Origin: Entrophospora sp. SA101
Taxonomy: Eukaryota; Glomeromycota; Glomeromycetes; Entrophosporales; Entrophosporaceae
DNA length: 20,661 nucleotides
Assembly: GCA_958430865.1 (NCBI GenBank)
Contig: CAUDNR010000147.1
Location: 113,330-133,990 of the forward strand
Reading direction: 5' to 3'
Shown: positions 1-10,160 of the stretch, in pieces
Position numbering within the stretch: position 1 is the first letter of the stretch
Layout of the letters: every line of letters starts with the position of its first letter
Program-made: the position numbers and the translations under genes
The notes under the pieces: model-generated
Told to the model about the DNA's origin: nothing
What the model saw: only the letters and a program-made list of their open reading frames with translations
The model's database searches: none

Positions 1-2
1 CA

Positions 3-116
3 TTGCACATATTAATGATGGTTGGTTTAGAAGGTACTGATTTATTTGGTTATGATTTTAGTGATGCTCTTAGTAAATTTTTTCAAAGTAAAAACAGAAG
101 AATACATGTAAAATAA
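3..116 (+). CDS. 3' end of unidentified gene, cut by window edge
   Basis: The frame beginning at base 3 is open for 37 codons and ends in TAA at 114-116. The peptide is varied and not low-complexity: it contains MMVGLEGTDLFGYDFSD and finishes with a basic tail NRRIHVK. In such AT-rich DNA an open, compositionally normal frame touching the edge is best read as the last exon of a plus-strand gene that begins outside the window. I do not recognise the family. It ends 276 bp before the PIF1 start and is on the same strand. Chance openness is possible because the stretch is short. Confidence 0.4.
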   Translation: MHILMMVGLEGTDLFGYDFSDALSKFFQSKNRRIHVK

Positions 117-392
117 AGAAATTTTAGCACCCAAAAAATTTTCTTCCAGAAAATTTTTAGCATTCAGGAGAAACTTCCGTTTTTCTTCAGACCTATTACT
201 ATTTCCAGCCCTGATCATGAATATTCGAATATCCATGATTATCACCACTAATACTAAAAATAATCACGTTCAAAATCATTTATCTATTTTAAGAATTGAC
301 ATGAATTAACGCGTTCCTTTTGTTTTTTTTTTTTTGTAAACTTAAATTAATCGTATTAATAATTTTCTTTATATATATATCAAAAATTAAAA
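117..392. other. Intergenic region upstream of PIF1 helicase
   Basis: No gene is seen. The stretch is AT-rich, with a 13-base T run near 322-335 and a TATATATAT tract at about 371-380 shortly before the helicase start codon, either of which could be part of a promoter. A small imperfect inverted repeat (AAAAATTTTC/GAAAATTTTT) lies around 134-160. Confidence 0.4.
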
Positions 393-2410
393 ATGCCAAA
401 AGAAATTCAAAAATCAAAAAAACCTATCGCTGCTCCATATCCTGCTGTTCCTTTAAATGAAACAAATAAAAACATTCAAGCGCCTTTAAAACTAAACTTG
501 AGTAGAATAGCACATTCTGGCGACGTTCAGTTATCTGATGAACAGAATCAAATCCTCAACTTAGCTGTTAACAGTCATAATAGTATTTTTTATACTGGTT
601 CTGCAGGTAAAAAAGCAAAAAAAACTTCATTGATTTTACTTGGATATTTAATAATTCATATTACATTAATAGCATTAATAGTTAATGATATTAATATTAT
701 TTTTAAATAAAAGGAACCGGAAAAAGTGTTTTACTTCGTGTTATAATCGATACTCTTAAAGACACTCATGGAGCTGATTGTGTAGCAGTCACTGCTACAA
801 CGGGGATTGCAGCCTTAAACATTAGTGGTATGACAATTCATTCCTTTTTTGGTATTGGTACCGGACAAGCAACCGAAACGGAATTGCACAGAAAAATCAT
901 CAAGTTTAAAAGTTTAGTTGATAGATGGAGAAGAATAAAAGTTCTTGTTGTTGACGAAGGTAAAATAAAATTAATTTGTTTATTAATTTATTTAAAATAA
1001 AGCTCAACATTTTCACGCTCTTCAAATTAGTGTCTATGCTTGACGGTGATTTATTCGACAAATTGGAAGCTCTTGCACGTAGTGTTAGAGGTAATCCCTT
1101 TCCTTTTGGTGGAATTCAGGTAACTAATTGATATCCATTCATCCTTTAATCACTTATTCAATTTTTTGAAACAATGTCCATAAAAAAATTTTTCTTCTCT
1201 ACATATCATAAATAGCTCGTTGTTACTGGTGACTTTTATCAATTACCACCAATCAGTCATAACAATGCTGCTAAGTTTTGCTTTGATGCTAAAACTTGGA
1301 ATAAATGTATAAAACACACAATTCAACTAAAACGCGTTTTTCGACAAAAAGAACCTGGTGAGAAAATCTTTGTTCGTTGTAAACAAGTCATATATTATTA
1401 TTATTTATTATTAATTTTTTTGTTCAAACAGAATTGGTTGAAATGTTAAATGAGATGCGTTGTGGAATTTTATCTGTAAAATCACTCGATCTGTTGAATC
1501 GCTTAAAACAGGTACCAAATTATCCTGAAGATGGAATCATACCAACTGAACTGTAAGCAAAAACATCCTGATTCGTTGGCAATCGCATTATCATCATCTT
1601 TTTAAATCCCAATGCACATATTTTATACCTATAGTTATCCGCGTAATGATAATGTCAATGCTTCTAATGAAGCGAAACTGAAAGAAATTCCTTTTAAATC
1701 TTACGTTTGGGAAGCCGAAGATTGGGAACCAGTTGGAGGCCAACTAAAGACTTTGATAAGAAATTGCCTTGCACCAAAACAATTGTTTTTAAAACGTAAT
1801 GCTCAGGTGATGCTTATAAAAAACTTTTCAAAAGACTTGGTAAATGGAAAAAGAGGTATAGTCGTTGGATTTATTAATACTTTAACAGGTGATGCTTATC
1901 TTAATGGTGAAGAAGAGAATTTAAAATTAAACACAAAAGACATGCTTCCAATTGTACGATTTACTGATGGTATTCAACAAGTTATTGATTTTTCCGAATG
2001 GAAAATTGAAGGTAGCGGTGATGCAGTTTTAGCGAGTCGAAAACAGGTTAATTATTATTATAATGTTAATATAAAACTTTCATATGCACGCTAATATATA
2101 TATGATTAGATACCATTGTTGCTTGCTTGGGCTATAAGTATTCATAAAAGTCAAGGACAGACTTTAGACCGTGTTAAGGTTGATCTTGGCCGTGTATTTG
2201 AAAAAGGTTGGTTAATAAATTTAAAAAAAATAATAATTATTATATTTGTTTTAATTACTTTTTTAAATAGGTCAAACATATGTAGCGCTTTCACGTGCAA
2301 CTTCAGCAAATTCCTTACAAGTGTCAAATTTCCATCAATCCAAGGTGATGGTTCATCCAAGGGTTAAGGCCTTTTATGATGGCTTAACTGACGCTGCTAA
2401 TATTAAATGA
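393..2410 (+). CDS. PIF1: PIF1-family ATP-dependent 5'-3' DNA helicase, complete, 8 exons
   Basis: PIF1 helicases are superfamily 1B 5'-3' DNA helicases that maintain nuclear and mitochondrial DNA. Exons by eye: 393-606, 714-959, 1031-1119, 1216-1357, 1432-1552, 1635-2046, 2110-2206, 2271-2410. All seven introns are GT-AG and the phases join to 1461 nt, 486 aa. Motifs in the spliced protein: Walker A GSAGTGKS (69-76, split by intron 1), motif Ia [18 protein letters not shown], Walker B VVDEVSML (150-157), motif [12 protein letters not shown] (187-195), motif [12 protein letters not shown] (416-426) and motif VI YVALSRA (444-450) with the arginine finger. The N-terminus before the helicase core is only about 50 residues, so the protein is near the helicase core size and shorter than yeast Pif1. 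There is no Helitron Rep/HUH domain nearby. The start is the first ATG in the open frame. An AATAAA at 2469-2474 could serve for polyadenylation. Confidence 0.93.
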
Positions 2411-2562
2411 AAGATTTAGATTTTGAGATTGTTCAAAAATTTAACAAATTATTGTTATTAATAATATAATAAATAAATAGTATAAATTTTATTGCGATTT
2501 TTTAAAATGTCTGGCCACGTGGCAATAAATAATATTATGTTATGATATACAATTTAAAGGCA
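2411..2562. promoter_or_regulatory. Short intergenic spacer with GCCACGTGGC palindrome
   Basis: Only 152 bp separate the helicase stop from the ATG of the TFIIIC-like gene. The spacer holds a perfect 10-bp palindrome GCCACGTGGC at 2514-2523, a G-box/E-box type core (CACGTG) of the kind bound by bHLH or bZIP factors. It lies about 40 bp before the start codon. The palindrome is seen directly; a regulatory role is inference. Confidence 0.35.
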
Positions 2563-5500
2563 ATGGAAGAAAATAATAATTCATACGAGAAAAATGAAAA
2601 TCCAAATGGCTCAAATACAAGAATAATTCCAACTACTTTTCTAGATCTACTTAATAGTACTATTGATGATGCTGATTTAGTTCATTTGTAAGCTGAAGCT
2701 TCCATAAAAGAACCCCTGAATTTACTGCTGCAACTTTGTCTGATGAGGACGAAGAAGAGGATACAATATTTATGCATGATGATACTTTTGGCAACGATAA
2801 TGATGATTTTATCAGATGATGAGACAAATCAACTTGCCGATGAAAATTTTGGGTAAATTAATTAATTAATTAAATGGTATAATGATAGTGGTTTATGTCT
2901 ATCGTATAATAATATATAATTATAGTCGATTATTATCTCAAGCGCAAGCAATTGGAAGTGACCTTACTACTGGAATTGTAGCTCCACATTTATGGCAAAA
3001 TTTGGAACAAGAATGGAGTGAATTTAATCAAGATTTAAGACTTACCAGTGGGATTGGTAAAATTAAAAAGGGGAAGGTGAATTTATGATCCATGAATTTA
3101 ATCATCAATATTAATTGTTATTTTAAGAAAACAATAATTAACTAATTAATTAAATAGTGAGGTCCTTGAAATCATGCACTCCCACCAACTTTACGTGCTA
3201 AAGTAGGAGAAGCTAACCTGCATTATGTCAATAGAGACTATCCAAAAGCTATTGAGGTGCTTCAAGAGGTAATAAAAATTGATCCGAACATTCATTCTGC
3301 TTGGTTTACGCTTGGAACAATACAAGATGAAATTGGATGTCTGGAAAAGGCCTTACAATTGTATTTGGTTGCTGCCCATTTAACACCTCATGATGGTGCA
3401 TTATGGAAAAGATTAGGTTCACTAAGCAAGTTAGTTTTTTTTCTTTTTTGTTATTATTATTATTTTAAAACAAATATTTTATCTTTTGTTTTAACATTCT
3501 ATATACACGTGTGTGTTTATTATACAAGAGATCACAGTGCTGCACATCAAGCTATTTATTGTTTCTCTAAAGCCATAAGATGTGATCCTAATGATGTGGA
3601 TGCTATTTGGGATAGGTCTATGCTCTATGCTGAAATTGGAGAATACAAAAAGGCATAGAATTGATTTTCAATCAGTGTTTTCAGTTGTTTTTTTTTCTCT
3701 CTGCATAAGTATTAATGATGACACTATTGATAATATTACTATTTAAATTTAGGCAATTGATGGTTTTACTGGATTATTAGAAAAAGTGCCACACGATATG
3801 AATATATTAAGAGAAATATCAAAAATACATGTACAAACAAGCGAAGTTCCTAAAGCCATTGAGCTTTATCTTGATGCATATTCATATTATCGAAATCGTC
3901 CTTTTTACAAAGATACTGAAGCAGAAGGCAGTTTTGGATATTCAGAAATTAATATTATGGCAGAACTTTATATGCTCATAAATGATTTTGGTGGTGCAAT
4001 AGAGTTCATTAAATGTGGAGTCAGATGGCTTCAAGGAAGAGAGGATGAGACATGGTGGAACAATGTCAGTGATGATTGAGAGTATGATGAAGACGAAAAT
4101 GCTAATCGGAAAGATAATTCTTTTATTTTAGCTGGCACTAGACATCAAGGAGTTTTTAGTAGTGGTGGTTCAAATGCACCATTACCATTGGAATTAAGAA
4201 TAAAATTAGGCATAAGTAGAATCTGTATGGATGGATTGGAAGAAGGAAAAGTATGTATTGATGATGATGATGATACTTGTTTTTCTCATTTATTTATATT
4301 CTATAATTATTAATTAATCTACAATTTTTTGTTGATTAGTTGCATTTAAATTATCTCAAGTTATATGATGTTAAACAATACATTGATTTATATTATGAGG
4401 TGGCTAAAACTTATGCTGAAAAGTGTTATTTGAAGATGCATTGACAACATACGAAGCTATATTGCTTAATTCCGAGGTAATTGATTGTTCATCAATGCCA
4501 TGACATATTTATCCATACATTTTTATTTATAAGTTGTTACTTTTTTTTAAAAATAATAATAATAGACAAATAATCCAACTGCGTGGATGAGAGTGGGACT
4601 ATGTCACAGAGAATTAGGGAATTTTGAAAATGCTGCAGAGTATTTTACTGCTGGTAAAAAATCAAATAAATATTAAATTATAGGGGTTTTTTTTAAAGTG
4701 TTAATATATTTCTTTCAACATATATTATTATAGTTGTTGAAGATTCACCAGATAATTTAGATGCTAAATGTCACTTGCAGAGACTTATGAATTTTTAGGA
4801 GAAAATGAAAAGGCATTAGAATTGGTAAATTTAATCATTAAATTAATTAATTGCTTAATTATATAAAGGCATTTAAAAAGAAAAACATCTACTTGGTAAT
4901 TACTAGTCCTTGAAGCCCGTAAATTTCAATGACAAGTAGCTGAATCCACGCCAGTAAGGGATCCCGTTGTAATATCATTATCGTCTTCTTCAAATAGCAT
5001 GACTTTACAAGAAAATCAACAGTACTCATCAACAACCATGAATCAAAATTCTGGGGAACTTATACACTCTATATCGAGAGGGACAAAAGCCAATGACCTT
5101 GCAGGATTAGAAGAAGAAAGGAAAAAACAAGAGTTAGAAAAGGAAAAAAGAAACACAAATTCTTTTTCATAGATTAGATTTATTGTATCCATGTTCAGTT
5201 AATGGCGATAAAGAAGCGTCTAAAGAATACCTTGAAACAGCAAGAGGTTTAATTGAAGATTGGCAAAATAACAGCATTTTATCCTCCAAGAAACAAGGTT
5301 AAATAATTTTTTCGTAAATAAATTACAAAAAAAAAATTAGCATCACCTTTTAGGAATATTCTTATAATGGATACATATTTGACTAGATGGTTCTGTTTAG
5401 AGGATATGATCGATGTAAAAGTTGGAGGGAAAAACTTTATTATGAAGAAATTAAAGAATTAAAAGAAGGATATGATGCAGATATAGAAGAACAGGCAACC

Positions 5501-7214
5501 ACAATGGCGAAGAGGCTGCAGTGGAATATAGGTTTGATTTATTACACTTATATATATGCATATATATATGTTAGTATAAAGAGTGAATGAGCAGCATACA
5601 TTAATTTATATTTTTTAAAAAAGATGGACAGTTAGGTGAACTTGAAGCTGAAATACACAAGAAAATGACAGAATTTCAAGGAATAACGTTTGAAAAATGG
5701 TTTGAATTTTTTATTCAGGTAAATTAATTAATTTTATAATGTAAAAAAATTAGATGAAAAGAATTTTACATGTATTAATGATCATTTTAGTTTATAATTA
5801 CAGCAACAAAAAATGGGCATGAGTCAGAAGCATATGATGTTGTTATGTTAGTATCAAAGGCAAATATTTTTTACCATAATGAACGACACAAGACTACATT
5901 CAAGGTGTTGTCACTAGGTAGAGAAAGAATCAATAAACAAAATTTCTTTTTTTAAATTGCAAATTTCAATTTTTAGAACAGATATAACTAATTAACAGGA
6001 AATTTATGAATATGCATTATTATTAGCTTGGGGACTTTATACATCAAATTATATAGTGGTTTGTGAAAGTGCAAGATGGTTATGTAACTTTAAGCCATTC
6101 AATAGCAACATATATAATTTATATAGCGCATGTTTGGCAAGGTAAAAAATTTTTGAATTAAATATGATATATTAGATAGTAATAAAATATCAATAATAAC
6201 ATTTATTTTAAAATACATACATATAATAGTGGATCGGGTGCATTATCATGTTTTTCAGCGGCAAATTCACAAAAATATTTTTTAAGACAAATAAAAGCAA
6301 TGGATTCAGGCATTTCTGACAGTTCTCCAACGAAACCTGATGCTGGTTTGTTGACACTTTATGGACATATTTTGGGATGTTCAAGAAGTTATAATGGTGC
6401 TCTTGGTAAGTATAATAAAAATAAATAGAAGATATAGAACGTAATAGAATTTATTAATATATTAAATTAAAATTTTATTATAAGGGTATTATGCTCGAGC
6501 AGCACTTGTCAAACCAAAAGATCCTCTTGTGTGTTTTTCTATGGGTCTTGCATATTTACATCGTGCTATGCAAAGAAAAACAAGTAATCGACATTTACAA
6601 ATTTTACAAGTAAAAAACTAGTTACTTGAATCAATGAATTTTTTTTTAGTTAAAAGCTCTATTCATTTTTTTTTATTCCATAAACTTGAATAGGGATTCA
6701 ATTTTTTATATGAATATTATGAATTAAAAGGCAAAAATCAAGAAGCTGAATATAATTTAGGGCATGCATTTCATCAATTAGGTAATGGTTTTTTTATCTT
6801 AATAATAATAAATAAACAATCAAATAATTAATTGACTATTGTAAATTATTTTGACTTAAAGGATTAACGCATTTAGCTATACCACATTATGAAAAAGCAC
6901 TTAAATTACCATCAGTAAATCAAATTTTGAAACAAAAAATTGATAAAGTTTGAATATTTTTATACGTTTGTGTTTACATGTAATATTGATTACTATGAAA
7001 CTCACTGATTATATTTGATATATATATATATATATATATATAGGGCAAGAAAAAACAATTAGAAACTGACGAAAATGAAGAAGTTGAAAATTTCGAAGAA
7101 AATGATCCTACAGATATTAGAAAAGAAGCTGCCTATAATTTATATTTAATTTATATGGAAACAGGATCTCCAGCTTTAGCTCAAATGTTATTAAAAAAAT
7201 ATTGTGCAATATGA
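2563..7214 (+). pseudogene. TFIIIC TPR subunit (Sfc4/TFC4/GTF3C3-like): 5' half disrupted, 3' half intact
   Basis: The family is the TPR subunit of RNA polymerase III factor TFIIIC, which bridges promoter DNA and TFIIIB. Peptides typical of it include PPTLRAKVGEANLHYVNRDY, SAWFTLGTIQDEIGC, PTAWMRVGLCHRELGNFENA, SGSGALSCFSAANSQKYFLR and LGHAFHQLG. About 18 exons: 2563-2852, 2926-3076, 3158-3429, 3529-3652, 3753-4250, 4340-4476, 4566-4653, 4734-4824, 4907-5297, 5354-5531, 5624-5718, 5791-5904, 5999-6141, 6230-6405, 6485-6609, 6694-6781, 6862-6947, 7044-7214. Breaks seen in the 5' half: stops at 2689, 3158, 3167, 4077, 4930 and 5384; frame changes near 2705-2709, 2807-2810, 4421-4428, 4765-4768, 5150-5160 and 5358-5366; an unclear junction at 4907; and a GC donor at 3653. 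From 5387 to the TGA at 7212-7214 every exon is open and in phase. An acidic stretch near 2740-2850 matches the usual acidic N-terminal region. Sequencing error, pseudogenisation or a surviving C-terminal product are all possible. Confidence 0.85.
7019..7042. repeat. (TA)n microsatellite inside intron
   Basis: A perfect run of about 12 TA units sits directly before the TAG acceptor of the last intron of the TFIIIC-like gene. The run may vary between strains. Confidence 0.9.
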
Positions 7215-8432
7215 AATTTTATTTATTTGGAATTACTAATAGCATTGCTTGATAGTTTATAATTCAAAAATTAGATAAAGGACAAACCGAACCCCTAAAA
7301 GGCTGATTAGGAACCGAAATAAAAAACAAACATTATTTTTGGCACATAAAAATGAGTCAAGTTTCATAGAGTGACTAATAAGATACCCAATTTCTGTTAA
7401 TGAAATCTGAAGGATGGTTCTGTCCCAATATCGTAAAACACCATTAAGTCTTGTTGCACCTCATGATTGTAAATCAGACTTACATGGCATCCTTTTCATC
7501 AGTATAATAATTATATGAATGGAATTAAACTTAGGTGAACCAATGGAATGGTTTTAGGTAATGATTTAAAAGATACGATTGTGATGCAACTTGCGAAGAG
7601 AAATTGAAAAATTTGGTCAATTGGCTCCAATGAAAAATAATTATGGCCTAGATTATCATCATCAATAATCAAAATGGAAAAGACAACTTAAAAAGCAAAC
7701 AATAAATGAATATTTGTAATATTTTACTTCATCAATAACAAGTTAATAAAAAATTGATTGCCTTTACCAATGAATTTTTCCACACATTGTTGATCATAAA
7801 CATAGAAAATACTATTATTGTAGAAAAATTATATCAATTTTTGAAAACCCAAGTTACAAATTAATTTGATATAATGATTATTACATTAAGGTAAATAACT
7901 TGATTTGTAAAATGATACCTACAAGTGCAAAGAAAGATATGACTCTAAATTAGCACAAAAGAATTTAAATTGCATACAAACCTATCCCCTTCAATAAAAT
8001 TACAAAAGTGTATCAATGTATTCAAATAATTGCTTGATTAACCTTGAACATGTAATGGTGTGATTGGTCCAATCTTGGATTTCCATACTCTTGCAATTTT
8101 CTACTTGTATTTTTTCAATCTAATTTATAATTATGTATTTGGTTAAAATAAAAAATAAATAAATAAACATGATATTGCTATTTAATGTGTGAATTCCTTT
8201 GTACGCACATTCATCACCATGTTTAATACTATCATTAACATAACAACAATTGCATCACCCAAGTAGTAATAACACAAGGCCATGGATAAATGAAAATTTT
8301 AATAATGCATGTCTACCCAGATCCCTGGGGTTCACAAGAATAAATAAATAAATATGGAGGTTCAAAAAAAAAATTTTTCCTTCACCATTCTAAAGTTCCT
8401 TAAAAAACTATGAATAATAAATCTGATGTTGA
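7215..8432. other. Gene-poor region with weak coding relics
   Basis: No intact gene is seen. On the plus strand a short open fragment near 7410-7510 reads VLSQYRKTPLSLVAPHDC and onward, and another near 7585-7665 reads REIEKFGQLAPMKNNYG. Each is interrupted by stops within a few dozen codons. They look like fragments of decayed coding DNA but match no family I know. The rest is AT-rich with no clear structure. Confidence 0.3.
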
Positions 8433-8787
8433 TTGCAAGTGCCAGATTTAATTAAAATTTACTATCACCAACATGCATTAAGGTGCTTTCACACGCCTCA
8501 TAACCATGTAATTTTTTTCCACAAGCAAGGCCACATACATGTTGGGAAGGCTTTGGACAAAACTTCTCTTAACTTCCTCCCAGACCAGTTGATCACTGAT
8601 GAGGATCAGTATTTGTGTGTTATGCTTCTCTAGAATAAAGTTGGCGTATGCAACTGGTCTGAAAATTCAGCAACTTGGGAGGTTTCAGCCTGGGTTCCAA
8701 ATTACCAAAATTGATAGAGGAAAACTGCAATTCTCCCTTTGGAAAATGAAATATCTAATAATGAAATTGAAAATTCAAGAAATATAG
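8433..8787 (+). pseudogene. Unidentified coding relic in two overlapping frames
   Basis: Two plus-strand open stretches overlap here: 8433-8633 (peptide with HHVIFF-like His/Phe-rich part HTPHNHVIFFHKQGHIHVG and NFLPDQLITDEDQYLCV) and 8599-8787 in another frame (RIKLAYATGLKIQQLGRF, QPGFQITKIDRGKLQFSLW). Base composition is less AT-rich than the flanks, as in exons. The frame change around 8600-8635 would fit an old frameshift in one gene, or two unrelated chance frames. I do not recognise the protein. A short inverted repeat (TGATC around 8590-8608) lies in the overlap. Confidence 0.25.
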
Positions 8788-9046
8788 TCGAAGAGATTTC
8801 AAAATGATGTTAATAATATAATAGTTGTTGAGAGTAACACTATGTCTAAAGTTTCAACGAAAGATGCCGTAATTTCCTTTGAGATAACTGTGATTTAGAA
8901 ATAGATTGTAAAGAATTTAAAGCATTTAAACCATTGAAGAAGTGAAATTATTAGATAATACAACCAAATATTTCAACAAATAATTTTCATTTCCGTATGT
9001 ATTATTCATTTATTTATTCCTGTATTTAGTTTATTAATTTATTGCA

Positions 9047-9202
9047 CTATACCAAACCTCTCTATAACAAACACTAAGTAAATTTCTCTATAATGAACTT
9101 CCCTTTTGTCGTCCGTCTCCGATTCAATTTTTTATAATTAATTTCTCCCTATAATGAACAAAAGCAGAAAAATGCATATAATGGACAGAGGGTTCGGTAT
9201 AG
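9047..9202. mobile_element. Probable small MITE with terminal inverted repeats
   Basis: The left end CTATACCAAACCTCTCT (9047) and the reverse complement of the right end CTATACCGAACCCTCTGT (ending at 9202) match except for one substitution, one indel and one further change. The element would be about 156 bp. Inside are two direct copies of a related 18-20 nt motif, AATTTCTCTATAATGAAC at 9081-9098 and AATTTCTCCCTATAATGAAC at 9140-9159. No coding capacity. Size and end sequence suggest a non-autonomous Tc1/mariner-type element, but the superfamily is inference. Confidence 0.6.
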
Positions 9203-9267
9203 AGAGAGAGAGAGCTTTGTATTATTAAAAAATTTTTGCCAGATCATCACCAATTTTGCCGCTTGTC

Positions 9268-9304
<37 letters not shown>
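9268..9304. repeat. (AAT)n microsatellite
   Basis: About twelve perfect ATA/AAT triplets follow the MITE. It is simple sequence repeat and probably length-variable. Confidence 0.95.
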
Positions 9305-9305
<1 letters not shown>

Positions 9306-9463
9306 GGATTTTTTTTGTCTGGAACCATGAATCCGCTGTGGTGTAGTTTGACTGTAATCATTTAGCATCTATTAAGTGTGTAATAATAAAATTCAACAGG
9401 CGCGTGATTATTTTGTAAGTAATGAACGATCGAATTTACCAGTTAAAAAAATTCCACGTGACT

Positions 9464-9544
9464 AAATTAACCGGTTAACCGGTTAACTCTTAATTTTAAC
9501 GGTTAATTAACCGGTTAAAGAATTTTTGCACGGTGCCAAACCCT
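9464..9544. repeat. CCGGTTAA palindrome block, possible transposon end
   Basis: A perfect 20-bp palindrome TTAACCGGTTAACCGGTTAA lies at 9467-9486, followed by a second related inverted block TAACGGTTAATTAACCGGTT (9496-9515). The block leads into GCACGGTGCCAAACCCTA (9528-9545). Read on the minus strand, that gives an end beginning TAGGGTTTGGCACCG. CCGGTTAACC-rich subterminal repeats next to such an end resemble hAT-type MITEs. I could not find the matching opposite end upstream, so the element may be truncated. Confidence 0.4.
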
Positions 9545-9609
9545 ACTTCAGATGTGGCCTTATGTACACAAAGAAGGTGAGAATGACTGTAGTGTTTTTA
9601 AATAAAGTA

Positions 9610-9972
9610 GCATACTTCAACATTTATAAATGTAAACTCCCAATAATCAAATGTTGCATATTTATTTTCTCCTAAATCGTCTAGGTGCCATTTCCCATCT
9701 TCAACAGTTGTTGCTTTTCTTTGTCCTTGACACTTTCTTATAATTGTTTAACAAATCATTATTATCTTTATAAATGCCTAGAAGACATGATAAATCTTGC
9801 TCCACGTTTTGATTTCAATGAAATATTTATAAAAAAAGAAGTACCTCTGATTGTTAATAAATAACACTTCTCCATCTTTAGAACCAACCACAACATTCCT
9901 GGTGTAAATTCCTGGCTCACTCGTCTTGTCCCCCCCCCAAAAAAATAAAAATAATAGGGCTTCTTCGTACAA
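9610..9972 (-). pseudogene. Decayed minus-strand gene fragment (copy B)
   Basis: Two exon-like stretches read on the minus strand. One at about 9843-9972 contains SEPGIYTRNVVVGSKDGEV and LFINNQR and runs into GTACTT, a possible donor. A second at 9616-9705 contains VEDGKWHLDDLGENKYATF and DYWEFTFINVE after a CAG acceptor-like site. The VVVGSKDGEVLFIN pattern looks like a beta-propeller (WD40-like) blade, but this is a weak call. The C-run at 9930-9938 and lack of a complete frame suggest decay. The 19-nt block at 9799-9817 is identical to 11746-11764 in copy A. Confidence 0.4.
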
Positions 9973-9997
9973 TGCTATGTATAAATAATTAATTTAC

Positions 9998-10160
9998 AGT
10001 ATAACCCTTGTTCAATGGATTTTAAAAATCTTTGTTACTATTACACATTATTATTATTATAAAAATCCGTTGAAACGCGATTAGTAATTTCGTTTCAACG
10101 GATTTTAAATGAAATTTTCTTATATGTCCAGCCACTCCGTTGAAACGAAGTGTTATACTT
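9998..10160. mobile_element. Probable MITE with internal stem-loop
   Basis: The left end AGTATAACCCTTGTTCAATGGA and the reverse complement of the right end AGTATAACACTTCGTTTCAACGGA match closely, giving an element of about 163 bp flanked by TA. Inside is a perfect 16-bp inverted repeat, AAAATCCGTTGAAACG at 10062-10077 and its complement at 10091-10106 with a 13-nt loop. A further copy of the TCCGTTGAAACGAAG arm is at 10136-10149. No coding capacity. TA flanks and size suggest a mariner-type MITE. Confidence 0.65.

Noticed and set aside
42..248. 68-codon minus-strand frame at the left end
   Set aside because: It overlaps the better supported plus-strand gene end and has no protein-like character.
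393..2410. PIF1 as part of a Helitron transposon
   Set aside because: There is no HUH/Rep domain, no CTRR hairpin end was seen nearby, and the gene has seven introns.
2688..2710. A short intron beginning GTAAGC to remove the stop at 2689
   Set aside because: It would be only 23 bp to the first AG, and a 61-bp version would put the acidic segment out of frame.
2689..5386. Reading the in-frame TGA codons of the TFIIIC-like gene as recoded tryptophan or selenocysteine
   Set aside because: The same gene also has TAA and TAG stops and several frameshifts, and both PIF1 and the TFIIIC frame end in TGA. Recoding does not explain this.
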